From Candidatus Bathyarchaeota archaeon (GTDB taxonomy: Archaea > Asgardarchaeota > Lokiarchaeia > Sigyniarchaeales > Sigyniarchaeaceae), in contig WJJB01000499.1 in NCBI GenBank assembly GCA_014729935.1, forward strand, positions 1 through 19,690: a stretch of DNA of 19,690 bases. The letters run 5' to 3'. Shown here one piece after another: positions 1 through 7,166 of this stretch. Under the pieces are notes generated by a model, which was not told the origin of the DNA, did not search any database, and was given only the letters and a program-made list of their open reading frames with translations. The translations under genes and the position numbers were made by a program. Within the stretch, counting starts at the first letter, position 1, and every line of letters begins with the position of its first letter.

Positions 1-803
1 AGCAAGGATATACCACCACGCTTGGAAGGGGCGGTTCAGACTTTACTGCCACCATCATTGCAAGGTCCCTGGCAGATATCTATCCCGACAAGAACATCAA
101 GGTTATCTTGTGGAAGAACGTGGATGGGATCCTGTCTGCTTCCCCCCACATGGTGAAAGAACCAAACCTGCTCCGAAATATCTCATATGCCGAGGCAAAA
201 GAAATCGCATATTTCGGTGCAAAGGTGCTGCATCCCAAGTGCATTTCGCCGTTGGAGGAGAAAACCATCCCGCTCGAAATAAGGAACTTCGATAAATCAC
301 TTGATTCACCATTCACTCTCATTAGCAAGGAGGGAGATATTTCCGTGATCATCAAGGGGGTCTCCGTGCTTGATAACGTTGCTTTACTTACTGCAAGATC
401 AAGCGGTTTAGTGGCAATTCCAGGCACTTTGGCGAATATTTTCTCGGTTTTGGGTGGAAATAATATCAGCGTGAGCTTGGTGTCCCAATCCAGTAGCGAA
501 GTGAACACCACGTTCTGCATCAAGCAAGAAGACGGCGATAAAGCACTCAAGTTACTCAAGGGTTCAAACCTCTTCAAGGAGTGGTTCGAATTCATCCTGA
601 ATGAAGATATCGTCGTGATAGGCGTGATTGGATTGGTGTACAAGAAGGGCGTGAAGAAGCAGATATTTGCTAGCTTGGAAGACCAAGGAATCGAGGTCAT
701 AGCCATTGCACAGAGTGCTGATGGTTTGAATATCTCCTTGGTCGTGGAGAAGGGATGCAGAAAGGAAGCCATTCAAGCCATTCACGGGGCATTTGATTTT
801 TAG
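1..803 (+). CDS. Aspartate kinase, C-terminal 266 residues (5' end outside window)
   Basis: It phosphorylates aspartate, the first step towards lysine, threonine and methionine. The reading frame is open from base 3, so the start lies upstream of the window. The visible part opens with the kinase-fold nucleotide/aspartate motif GYTTTLGRGGSD, followed by KNVDGILSASPH, which matches the family's xDVDGIxxADPR segment, and AYFGAKVLHP, which matches the conserved end of the catalytic domain. Two ACT regulatory modules follow; the SLVSQSSSEVNTTF stretch is typical of the effector-binding ACT of lysine- or threonine-sensitive aspartokinases. The protein ends shortly after the second ACT, so it is a monofunctional kinase and not the ThrA-type fusion to homoserine dehydrogenase. 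Feedback control by an end-product amino acid is expected from the family. Which amino acid cannot be told from the sequence. No other amino-acid biosynthesis gene follows. Confidence 0.93.
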   Translation, partial: QGYTTTLGRGGSDFTATIIARSLADIYPDKNIKVILWKNVDGILSASPHMVKEPNLLRNISYAEAKEIAYFGAKVLHPKCISPLEEKTIPLEIRNFDKSLDSPFTLISKEGDISVIIKGVSVLDNVALLTARSSGLVAIPGTLANIFSVLGGNNISVSLVSQSSSEVNTTFCIKQEDGDKALKLLKGSNLFKEWFEFILNEDIVVIGVIGLVYKKGVKKQIFASLEDQGIEVIAIAQSADGLNISLVVEKGCRKEAIQAIHGAFDF

Positions 804-807
804 CTCA

Positions 808-942
808 TCAATCTCTTTTCCCATCTATACTTCTGTTCATTTTCTGTTGCATGTAGCGCTCATACCATGATAATACACCTGGTACCCGTAAGATCGATTT
901 CTTTTTCTCCAAGGCGTCCAGTAATTCAAGGCATTCACGGTA
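808..942 (-). other. Short protein-like open stretch without a clear start (44 codons)
   Basis: On the minus strand a frame is open from just after a TAA (943-945) to a TGA at 808-810, starting 5 bases beyond the aspartokinase stop on the other strand. The translation looks protein-like: an acidic/basic helix (RECLELLDALEKKK), then ILRVPGVLSWYERYMQQK and a basic end. It has no ATG near its 5' end; the first ATG is at codon 31 and a TTG lies at codon 11. It could be the tail of a decayed or frameshifted gene, a small protein with a TTG start, or chance, since 44 stop-free codons are not rare. I do not recognise a family. Confidence 0.2.
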
Positions 943-951
943 TTAGTGAAT
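933..951. repeat. Short inverted repeat in the 804-1274 gap
   Basis: ATTCAC (933-938) and GTGAAT (946-951) are perfect reverse complements separated by 7 bases. The repeat lies at the 5' edge of the 808-942 minus-strand open stretch. It could be a weak hairpin or an operator half-site pair. It is short enough to be chance. Confidence 0.2.
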
Positions 952-1015
952 TGAGAATGAGGGATGGGGGAGGAAAAAATGGAGGCGCGGCACGTGGCAA
1001 AGCAACACAGGATAT

Positions 1016-1177
1016 TTAAAAACCAAGTTCCTGTTTGAGAGTGCGATAAGCCTGCGCGACCTGACCGAGCTGTGGCGTGTTATTTTGCAGGTGATAGTTC
1101 AGGTGTGCCGCCAAGCCATTTTGCGTATCTTGCGCCCATTGCAGCAAATACTGGGCATCCGTGTAATCTTGACTCAT
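1016..1177 (-). CDS. Small Gln-rich hypothetical protein (53 aa)
   Basis: An ATG at 1175-1177 opens a 53-codon minus-strand frame ending in TAA at 1016-1018. The product starts MSQDYTDAQYLLQWAQDTQ and ends YRTLKQELGF. It is rich in Gln (10 of 53) and reads as two amphipathic helices with no Cys, no signal peptide and no membrane segment. The TATA-like element at 1208-1214 reads GTTTTATAC on this strand and sits about 34 bases upstream of the ATG, the spacing expected for a nearly leaderless archaeal transcript. The stretch is GC-rich (34 of 60 bases at 1021-1080) and uses GCG for 3 of 6 alanines, unlike the flanking genes. A longer frame on the opposite strand (1085-1324) runs through the start of the next gene and looks like its shadow. 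I know no homologue. It may be a real small protein or a recently acquired fragment. Confidence 0.38.
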   Translation of the reverse strand: MSQDYTDAQYLLQWAQDTQNGLAAHLNYHLQNNTPQLGQVAQAYRTLKQELGF

Positions 1178-1207
1178 GATGCGTCTGGTAAGCTTTGGAG
1201 ACCGGAG

Positions 1208-1214
1208 TATAAAA
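1208..1214. promoter_or_regulatory. TATA-like box, possibly bidirectional
   Basis: TATAAAA on the plus strand, with a purine-rich flank (GGAGACCGGAG) where a BRE would sit, lies about 61 bases upstream of the ATG at 1275. This predicts a leader of about 40 bases for the basic protein. On the minus strand the same bases read TTTTATA, about 34 bases upstream of the ATG at 1177, which fits a near-leaderless transcript of the small ORF. The sequence alone does not show which direction is used, or whether both are. Confidence 0.5.
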
Positions 1215-1274
1215 CGTTTCTCACGGGAAGAGCAATCCTTATCTTATCCCAGCGTGTTTTGAGTACCGAGAGCC

Positions 1275-1706
1275 ATGACACCCAAGAAGAAATCAAAGCC
1301 AGTACAAAAGGTTACATATATTAACATCAGGATTCAGAAAGTTAAGCAAAAGCACATTGTCGAGCAAAAGGAAAAAGCGGACAAAGATGGCGTAATCGAA
1401 GTGCGCACGCATATTAAGAACGAATCGTGGACCACCGAGGAAGTAAAGTACAAGTGGAAAACCACGGAATACCGTATCCCGCTCATGAAGCTTGGATTCA
1501 GGAAGGATGCAAATAAGGGGGATATATTGGAAGTATTGAACAATCCCCAGCAGATCGTTAACAAGCGAATCCAAGAATTGTTAAAGAAGCTTGTAAATTT
1601 CTATGGTGGCATCAAGGGTGGCGGCAGGGGAAAATTCGAGTTTAAAACAGCCAGGTTCAAAAAGAAAAAGAACTATGGCCCCAAGAAAAAGGTAATCATG
1701 GGATAG
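1275..1706 (+). CDS. Highly basic hypothetical protein (143 aa)
   Basis: I do not recognise a family. The protein is small and strongly basic, with lysine clusters at both ends (MTPKKKSKP at the start; RFKKKKNYGPKKK at the end). The middle mixes probable beta strands (VTYINIRIQKVKQK, then VIEVRTHIKNESW) with a helix (NNPQQIVNKRIQELLKKLVNFYGG), followed by a glycine-rich GGIKGGGRGKFEF turn. There is no Cys, no membrane segment and no signal peptide. This charge pattern is typical of proteins bound to rRNA, ribosomes or DNA, but that is inference from composition only. A good TATA box lies about 61 bases upstream and a T-rich tract follows the stop, so it appears to be a single-gene transcript. 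ATG 1275 is the natural start; no clear Shine-Dalgarno precedes it. Confidence 0.75.
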   Translation: MTPKKKSKPVQKVTYINIRIQKVKQKHIVEQKEKADKDGVIEVRTHIKNESWTTEEVKYKWKTTEYRIPLMKLGFRKDANKGDILEVLNNPQQIVNKRIQELLKKLVNFYGGIKGGGRGKFEFKTARFKKKKNYGPKKKVIMG

Positions 1707-1716
1707 ATAATCCAGT

Positions 1717-1740
1717 TCCTCCTTTATTATTATTTATTTC
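1717..1740 (+). terminator. T-rich tract after the basic-protein gene
   Basis: A T-rich run (TTCCTCCTTTATTATTATTT) begins about 10 bases after the TAG stop. Archaeal RNA polymerase commonly terminates on such tracts without a hairpin. No stable stem precedes it. Confidence 0.45.
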
Positions 1741-1817
1741 ATGTACTGGGAGAACTTGATTCAGATGCCCGAGGTGTGAACTTCCCCGGCATTCATGGCG
1801 GGGACTTCTTTCACGGA

Positions 1818-3710
1818 TTAAATCTCGTCTTCATGATCGTGGGCTTGCTCATCTCCAGCCCCCTCAGAGTTCTCGATGCCTCCATCTCCAACCTGCCCTT
1901 CCTCGCTTGTTTCCTCACCTGTTTCCTCCGCCGGAGGTTCTGGAATAGTGATATCCCATCCAGAGACTATCCTCGCGAATTCAAATATTTCTTTCGATAA
2001 TTCCAAGTCTGGATTCAAGGCAGTCTGTATGAGATACTCGGCTTGCTGCTGGTTTATCCTGAATGGAACTAGTGCTTCATTGTTTTCAAAGAGATATTGC
2101 GTTTTTTGTCCCTTCGTTGCCTCAGGGATGATGATCACTGCCTTGTTGAAGGTGTTATTGGTGAGTCCATCCACGAGACGCTTTGCAGAATAATAGGCGG
2201 CAACACCCCCGCTGCGATCAAAGGTTTTCACCGATGGCACGTCGATCCCGACCTTGAGGTCACCATCTTCGTAATACCCGGCTATGGATTTTTCCTTCCC
2301 GCCAACGAAGTAATTGAATTCTAGCTTCACATTAAGTTGATCCAGTTCGGGCTTCTGCACGAGTGCAATCTCCTGCAATCCCTTCATCATGGCGCCAACG
2401 ATGGATGCAGGGTTGATATCGAATATCAATCCCTCCCTGTCGATGATGTCGTCTATTTTTTTCTCGGTCGATTCTTGCATTTTACTGGTTATTTCGGGCA
2501 AGTCGATCTTGGATTCAATCTCTGATGGTTTCGTTTCATCCGTGATTTCTTCCAACGTTAAATCTCCATAGATGATCTTATCAACGAACACTCTTGTTAG
2601 CTTGATCGTTTCACGGGGATTGCCATGTGTCCTGTTAAAAATGATCCTGAGAACTTTCTCGTTGATGGGAAATATGGGATCGATGGGAGATACGAGATTG
2701 TTATCCGTCCAGAACTGCTCCATGCTCTTGGCAAACCAAAGCTTGACATCTCCGAATGAAAATGGTTTCAGTTCCACTTCAGGTTCCATTCTTGACCTGA
2801 ATGGTGGGTCTGCCACCTCCAGGAGTCTTTCCCAGATATCCTTCAAGATAGCGGCGACGATAACAATATTTTGTACCTCATTGTACATCCGTTTCAGGGT
2901 CTCGATGAAACGAATTTCCGCTTCTGCACCATACGTGCGATAAGGACTCTCGAACTCGTCAAAATACAACACCATGACTTTATTCTCTGGTGGCTTGTCT
3001 TCCTCGCCATCACACTCTACCATCAAATTTTCCGAAATGAGCTTAATCATGGCAAGGCACACGTCATCCCGCTCGATAACCGATTGGATGCCAAGATCTT
3101 CCAATTCTTCCTCCTCGATTGCCTCGCCAAGTAGCCATCGCTTGGCAAAGTCTCTCTTGGTTTTATCGCCGTGCATGCCATACGTGATGATCGCCTTAAT
3201 GCAATCGGCAAATACCCCAGGATACTCGCTTGCAGCCTTCGCTATCACTTCATCAATATCTGCCTTGCCAAAGAACCCAAACTTCTTCTTCTTTCCACCG
3301 AATTTTTCAACTAATGTATCGGCGACCCTATCGATGATATCTGGAATTTCGTCAATGATGCAAGTGTAAATGTGAAAAAGAATCCTGACAGCTGCGGGTG
3401 GGCTTGGAACGTATATCACGGTCCAAGATTTCCTTTCTAATTTTGTCTCCTTGTCTTTAAGTGCCCAGAACGCATGAGTTTTTCCTGAACCTGCAGATCC
3501 TAACACGGGTATGAAGCGTGCCGTTTTATCATTTTCCGTGCTCCTGATTGCAGACATCACCGCTCGATCCATTTCCCTCCGGGGGTTGGGAATATCAACC
3601 ATATCTTCCACATCACCCCTCGAGACAAACCTGTCAAACGGCGTGGTACCCTCCTTGAGTACGTCCAGGTAAAGTTCCTTGTCATCATCTGATAAGTTGG
3701 TATATGCCAT
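1818..3710 (-). CDS. AAA+ family ATPase with unassigned C-terminal domain and acidic tail (630 aa)
   Basis: Numbering is from ATG 3710. The Walker A motif GSAGSGKT is at 71-78. Walker B, VMVLYFDEFE, is at about 245-254, with the D-E pair at 251-252. A sensor-2-like GNPRETIKL is at about 363-371, and an RSRMEPEVELKPFS segment before it resembles the sensor-1/arginine region of Orc1/Cdc6- and STAND-like P-loop ATPases. A charged, partly helical insert lies between Walker A and B (about 130-210). After about residue 420 comes a mixed alpha/beta domain I cannot assign, with strands such as LKVGIDV and KAVIIIPEAT. The last 35 residues or so are almost all acidic or Gly/Ser. A GTG at 3722 is an alternative start four codons earlier; ATG 3710 is preferred because GTGAG lies about 8 bases upstream. 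The gene stands alone. It is probably a molecular switch or a DNA-associated ATPase, but the target is unknown. Confidence 0.85.
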   Translation of the reverse strand: MAYTNLSDDDKELYLDVLKEGTTPFDRFVSRGDVEDMVDIPNPRREMDRAVMSAIRSTENDKTARFIPVLGSAGSGKTHAFWALKDKETKLERKSWTVIYVPSPPAAVRILFHIYTCIIDEIPDIIDRVADTLVEKFGGKKKKFGFFGKADIDEVIAKAASEYPGVFADCIKAIITYGMHGDKTKRDFAKRWLLGEAIEEEELEDLGIQSVIERDDVCLAMIKLISENLMVECDGEEDKPPENKVMVLYFDEFESPYRTYGAEAEIRFIETLKRMYNEVQNIVIVAAILKDIWERLLEVADPPFRSRMEPEVELKPFSFGDVKLWFAKSMEQFWTDNNLVSPIDPIFPINEKVLRIIFNRTHGNPRETIKLTRVFVDKIIYGDLTLEEITDETKPSEIESKIDLPEITSKMQESTEKKIDDIIDREGLIFDINPASIVGAMMKGLQEIALVQKPELDQLNVKLEFNYFVGGKEKSIAGYYEDGDLKVGIDVPSVKTFDRSGGVAAYYSAKRLVDGLTNNTFNKAVIIIPEATKGQKTQYLFENNEALVPFRINQQQAEYLIQTALNPDLELSKEIFEFARIVSGWDITIPEPPAEETGEETSEEGQVGDGGIENSEGAGDEQAHDHEDEI

Positions 3711-3795
3711 CTTTGATCTCACTGATTCATGTAGGGCCTTTTTTCCTGTTCCTTGATTCCCTATTGGCAGGTATTTAGTCCATGTACTATTTACG

Positions 3796-3803
3796 TATAT
3801 ATT
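3796..3803 (-). promoter_or_regulatory. Possible TATA element for the AAA+ gene
   Basis: The minus strand reads AATATATACG here, an A/T-rich element close to the archaeal TATA consensus, about 88 bases upstream of ATG 3710. A second candidate (CTAAATACC, near 3773-3781) lies closer. Either would give a leader of about 40-65 bases. The choice is uncertain. Confidence 0.25.
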
Positions 3804-3861
3804 GCGACTTTTCGTATAATTGCTTTATGGTTATAGATGTAGATGAACGCGCTCAAGTTTC

Positions 3862-4689
3862 TTAGGGACCATCCATCGATTCAAACGATGCGAACTCTTT
3901 CTGACGCTTGTTGAAGGTATAAATGCCCTCGAAACCAATTTCTTTCAAGAATTCGATGGTACTATTAAACTCGTATCCGACATGGCTTGGCTCGTGCGCG
4001 TCCGAACCTAGAGTGATCTTTATATCTTTTTCAAAACAGTTTTCAAGGATGGTTCGTGAGGGATAAATTTCCCTGATTGGCTTGCGTAATCCTGCCGTAT
4101 TAACCTCGATGACCATGTCATTTTCCTTGATTGCATCGAGTAACACATCGAGAATACCGTCCATGGGTGCACTAGGATGATGCCCGAACTTTTTTGGCAG
4201 GTCTAGATGTCCAACAACGTCGAAATAACCCCTGCGCACCATGGCAATTAATGCCTTGTAATATTTACCGTAGATGATATCCTTATCATTGTCCTGCCAT
4301 TTATTGGAGAATCTCTCGTCATCTACAGCCCAATCGTCCACCACATGGACGGATCCATAGATATAATCTAATTGATCGAGGAACGGTTTCAAGAATTCCA
4401 CGATCTGTTTCCATGCTGGTTCGAAGTAATCCACCTCGGTCGAGATCTTCACCGTGATTTCTTCCTTATATGCCTCCCGCAATCTTGTCGCTTCCTTGAT
4501 ATATTCGGGAAACTCTTCCAAATCCATGGCATATTCTTCAACGGGAATGGAGCGAGGTAGATAGCTCATCGGGAAATGCTCATTAAATCCTATTACCTTC
4601 AAGTTTTCCCTGATGGCAGCCAAGATATAATCTTCCTCGATACCCTCTGCATGGCGGCAGCGCTTGGTATGCACGTGATGATCAAGCAC
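3862..4689 (-). CDS. PHP-family phosphoesterase, histidinol-phosphatase-like (275 aa)
   Basis: This is a metal-dependent phosphatase of the PHP superfamily, in the arrangement of HisJ/HisK-type histidinol-phosphate phosphatases, which convert L-histidinol phosphate to histidinol. Metal-site motifs appear in order: DHHVHT at 3-8, CRHAEG at 11-16, GFNEHFP at 34-40 (H38), the glutamate in STEVDYF (E85), YGSVHVVDDW at 111-120 (H115), GHLDL at 160-164 (H161) and GSDAH at 228-232. Length is normal for the family (about 260-280). The start is GTG at 4689, because the DHHVH motif begins at codon 3 and no in-frame ATG lies nearby upstream. No other his gene is in the window, so a broader PHP phosphoesterase role cannot be excluded. 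The family assignment is firm; the substrate is inferred. Confidence 0.85.
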   Translation of the reverse strand: MLDHHVHTKRCRHAEGIEEDYILAAIRENLKVIGFNEHFPMSYLPRSIPVEEYAMDLEEFPEYIKEATRLREAYKEEITVKISTEVDYFEPAWKQIVEFLKPFLDQLDYIYGSVHVVDDWAVDDERFSNKWQDNDKDIIYGKYYKALIAMVRRGYFDVVGHLDLPKKFGHHPSAPMDGILDVLLDAIKENDMVIEVNTAGLRKPIREIYPSRTILENCFEKDIKITLGSDAHEPSHVGYEFNSTIEFLKEIGFEGIYTFNKRQKEFASFESMDGP

Positions 4690-4727
4690 GGGTTGATTCG
4701 TGACGCTTGAAGGAAAAAGCTTATGGT

Positions 4728-4849
4728 ACCGTGAATCGATCGCACCACGGTGATATCAAGATCGATCAATCGGGTTTTAAATGTTTCGCGAAAGAAACCC
4801 ACTTCCTTTAGTTTAGAACGTGGATGAATTTCGCCTTGTTGAGAAATTC
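4728..4849. promoter_or_regulatory. Divergent intergenic region with several inverted repeats
   Basis: The 242-base gap between the PHP gene (-) and the membrane-protein gene (+) holds three separate dyads: ACCGTG (4728-4733) with CACGGT (4746-4751); a nested element GGGTTT (4772-4777) with AAACCC (4795-4800) around the perfect palindrome TTTCGCGAAA (4784-4793); and GAATTTC (4826-4832) with GAAATTC (4843-4849). A/T-rich TATA candidates lie inside it: TTTTAAAT near 4776-4782 for the minus gene and TTTTTAAAC near 4864-4872 for the plus gene. The arrangement fits operator sites next to divergent promoters. The regulator is unknown. Confidence 0.4.
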
Positions 4850-4931
4850 GACGGTTTCCATACATTTTTAAACGATGGGTTCGATGAACAGTGCATTGCT
4901 CGTCAACCACGGTACATGCTAGGTGGATAGC

Positions 4932-5669
4932 ATGAATGGAACAGCTCACGCCTCATACTCCTTTCTCACGTATAGCCTGATTTCTATGATGTTCTTGGGA
5001 ACCATTCCAACGGGATTCCTGTCTTTTTTCTCGCTTCTCGCAGGCATGATCCCGGATTTAGATGCCATTTACTGGAAATTAAGAAATAAAGGTGGAAAAT
5101 CGAGCAACTCATTCCAGCATCACTTGTATTACCCGACTCATTGGCCGGTGACCTTTTTACCCTTGATAATATTAACAATAATTGCCTATCTAACTGGATT
5201 CCTTTTTCCGTTTTTCTTGGCTCTCACGTGGGGGATTTATTGCCACCTGATCTTTGATTCCATTTCATGCGGGGACGGCATGAATTGGGGCGCACCGTGG
5301 GGTAAGCGTTTCGTGAATCTTTTTTCTTCCAAGACGGATGGCTATCACGGGTTGTACTGGTCGGCAAGATATAGAAGAACTATCTTTTTCAAGCTAGAAA
5401 ATGCTGCTGCATTACTCTCCATCGTTATATTGGTTGCATTTGCCCTCGTGACTCAATCGGGAATGATGTGGTATATCATTGGTATTACTGGTTTAATAGT
5501 ATTGATCATCACGGGACTCACGCCCATCGAGGATAAATATCTTGAAGAGCCCCCCGGCGGGAGGTACAATGATTACCGTGAGATTAGGGAATATTGGGAG
5601 AAAATGCCTGAAAAGAAACGAGAGGATGTTGCGCGGTGGCGTGAAACCCACGGTGCTGATACATGTTGA
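4932..5669 (+). CDS. YdjM/DUF457-type integral membrane protein, putative metal-dependent hydrolase (245 aa)
   Basis: This is a polytopic membrane protein of the LexA-binding, inner-membrane-associated putative hydrolase group (YdjM, DUF457). The family's polar residues inside the membrane region are visible: TAHAS at 4-8, GMIPDLDA at 38-45, QHHLYYPTHWP at 62-72 and the HLIFDS segment at 105-110. Hydrophobic spans lie at about 9-40, 72-95, 96-112, 156-175 and 178-196, followed by a charged cytoplasmic-type tail of about 45 residues. ATG 4932 is chosen because AGGTGG (4921-4926) lies 5 bases before it; a GTG at 4923 overlaps that site and is less likely. The family's biochemical activity is not established, so membrane phospholipid or metal-dependent hydrolysis is only a suggestion. 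The gene is divergent from the PHP phosphatase. Confidence 0.82.
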   Translation: MNGTAHASYSFLTYSLISMMFLGTIPTGFLSFFSLLAGMIPDLDAIYWKLRNKGGKSSNSFQHHLYYPTHWPVTFLPLIILTIIAYLTGFLFPFFLALTWGIYCHLIFDSISCGDGMNWGAPWGKRFVNLFSSKTDGYHGLYWSARYRRTIFFKLENAAALLSIVILVAFALVTQSGMMWYIIGITGLIVLIITGLTPIEDKYLEEPPGGRYNDYREIREYWEKMPEKKREDVARWRETHGADTC

Positions 5670-5799
5670 CCTAAAAAGTTATAGAGCAGGCGTGATTCAT
5701 TTCCGCATCTGCAAACGCATCAAGACAAGAGTTTCATGGTTCGGTGGATTTTCTACGATTCCTGCCGGGATGCCACGATGACGCAGAGGGCTTGAAGAA

Positions 5800-7149
5800 A
5801 TGAATGGAAACACCAACGTGCTTTACGTGAGCTTCTCATTCCCACCCATAAACGCGGCTGCCAGTTTCAGGGCAACCAAGATCACCAATTATTTGCATGA
5901 ACACGGGATCGAAGCAACCGTTCTTACCAAAAGCATTTCTCGTGAATCTCACATCCACAGGTCAACCCAGCTTGGGTTGTTAAGGAATATTTCCAAGAAA
6001 ACACGAGTTTTACGCGCTCGTTTCTTCTCTCCAACGATTTTCCATCTTCCTTTCAAGATATTGAGACTTATAAAACGTGTCCTTACTGGAAGAAAGAAGG
6101 ACGAACCTGCTTTTTCATTCACGCTACTCGGTAAACTTCCCCGGGATCCATTCATTCCAGATCATTATATTGAGTGGTTACCATTTGCCTTCTGGAAAGC
6201 CGTGGCATCCGTGGAAGGGGAGAACGTTGATCTGATCTATGCTACCGGTCCACCTTTCTCTGTGCACCTGCTGGGATACTTGCTAAAAGCAAAGTTGGGA
6301 AAACCGCTCATATTGGAATACAGGGACCCTTGGACCGATGATCCCTATCAGGAAAAAATCGCCATCAAGGAACGAGTTAATGAAACCCTTGAACGATTCT
6401 TGTTGGAACATGCGGATGGCGTGGTATGCATCGCAGAGCCCTTGAAGTCCAACTTGATTAAGAAATATCACATGAAAGCAAGTGAAGCGAAATTTACCGT
6501 CATTCCCAGTGCATTCGATCCAATCGATTTTAAGGATCTTCCCAAGGTAGGCATCAACGGGAGCGATTCATTTATCATCACAATTACGACAACCTTGTAC
6601 GGTGGCCGCAATCCCGAAGGATTCTTCAAAGCCATTTCCATGCTGAAAGAAAAAGGAATTCTTGAGAACGTGGACTTTCAAATACACGTCTACGGGTATA
6701 ATGACGAGGCGCGCTTTTCGGACTTATTGGAATCTTTAGAAATAGATGATATCGTTTTTTTCAAAGGTTTGGTCCCGCACGACACGTGCATTTCGATCAT
6801 GAAGGCATCCACCATTAATTTAGACGTGGGGGAGGCGGATTTTGACTATCCCACCCTTCCCTACCACTTCTGGGAGTACTTGGGAAGTGGAAAAAAAATC
6901 CTTTTTTATGGTAATCCTGATTCCTATAAGGCGGGCTATATCAAGCACCATGATCTTGGCATGATCCTCCCAGCAAATGATGTTGAAAAGACAGCTACCA
7001 TGCTGGAACAGCTCGTGCAAGATTTCAAGGAAGGAACGCTTTCATCTTCCCTTCCACCAGGAACGTCGGAAAAGCAAACGTGGAAAAACCGGTTGCTTGA
7101 TCTCTCTAGATACCTGAAAAAGATCGCGGGAGCCTCCGTTCGAGAATGA
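5800..7149 (+). CDS. Glycosyltransferase, GT-B fold, family 4-like (449 aa)
   Basis: This is a predicted sugar transferase for surface polysaccharide or glycoprotein/glycolipid synthesis. The N-terminal Rossmann half begins NVLYVSFSFPP (6-16), followed by ASFRATKITNYLHEHGIEATVLT, the acceptor-side pattern of GT4 enzymes (DUF3492/Glyco_trans_4_4-like). IYATGPPFSVHLLGYLLK at about 146-163 and ILEYRDPWTDDPY at about 171-183 are characteristic of GT4 transferases in O-antigen-like loci. The C-terminal half has the donor-site region near YHFWEYLGSGKKILFYG (355-371), with the glutamate where the family's EX7E motif is expected. There is no membrane segment, so it is likely a cytoplasmic, membrane-associated enzyme. 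It converges with the CDP-sugar genes, 17 bases apart, which suggests but does not prove that it uses their product. The 130 bases before it show no clear promoter. Confidence 0.88.
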   Translation: MNGNTNVLYVSFSFPPINAAASFRATKITNYLHEHGIEATVLTKSISRESHIHRSTQLGLLRNISKKTRVLRARFFSPTIFHLPFKILRLIKRVLTGRKKDEPAFSFTLLGKLPRDPFIPDHYIEWLPFAFWKAVASVEGENVDLIYATGPPFSVHLLGYLLKAKLGKPLILEYRDPWTDDPYQEKIAIKERVNETLERFLLEHADGVVCIAEPLKSNLIKKYHMKASEAKFTVIPSAFDPIDFKDLPKVGINGSDSFIITITTTLYGGRNPEGFFKAISMLKEKGILENVDFQIHVYGYNDEARFSDLLESLEIDDIVFFKGLVPHDTCISIMKASTINLDVGEADFDYPTLPYHFWEYLGSGKKILFYGNPDSYKAGYIKHHDLGMILPANDVEKTATMLEQLVQDFKEGTLSSSLPPGTSEKQTWKNRLLDLSRYLKKIAGASVRE

Positions 7150-7166
7150 CACAATGTTCAAGTATC

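Noticed and set aside
979..1038. 19-residue plus-strand frame preceded by a purine-rich GGGGAGG
   Set aside because: Too short to support, and it runs into the minus-strand small ORF. The purine run may be chance.
804..1274. tRNA or other known RNA genes in the longer gaps
   Set aside because: I looked for T-arm (GGTTCRAnnCC) and D-arm patterns and for 5S, SRP and RNase P RNA core motifs in the gaps at 804-1274, 5670-5799, 11483-11825 and 13074-13398. None fits.
1085..1324. 79-codon plus-strand frame before the basic protein
   Set aside because: It runs into the start of the basic-protein gene in another frame and mirrors the minus-strand small ORF. It has no promoter of its own.
2770..2800. 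Shared CAGGTTCCAT sequence at about 2784 and 17048
   Set aside because: Both copies encode Met-Glu-Pro-Glu in unrelated proteins (antisense reading). It is a coding coincidence, not a repeat element.
4599..4949. 116-codon minus-strand frame over the PHP gene start and the divergent gap
   Set aside because: It overlaps the well-supported PHP gene in another frame and crosses into the opposite gene. The product is low-similarity with scattered Cys and His, typical of a shadow frame.
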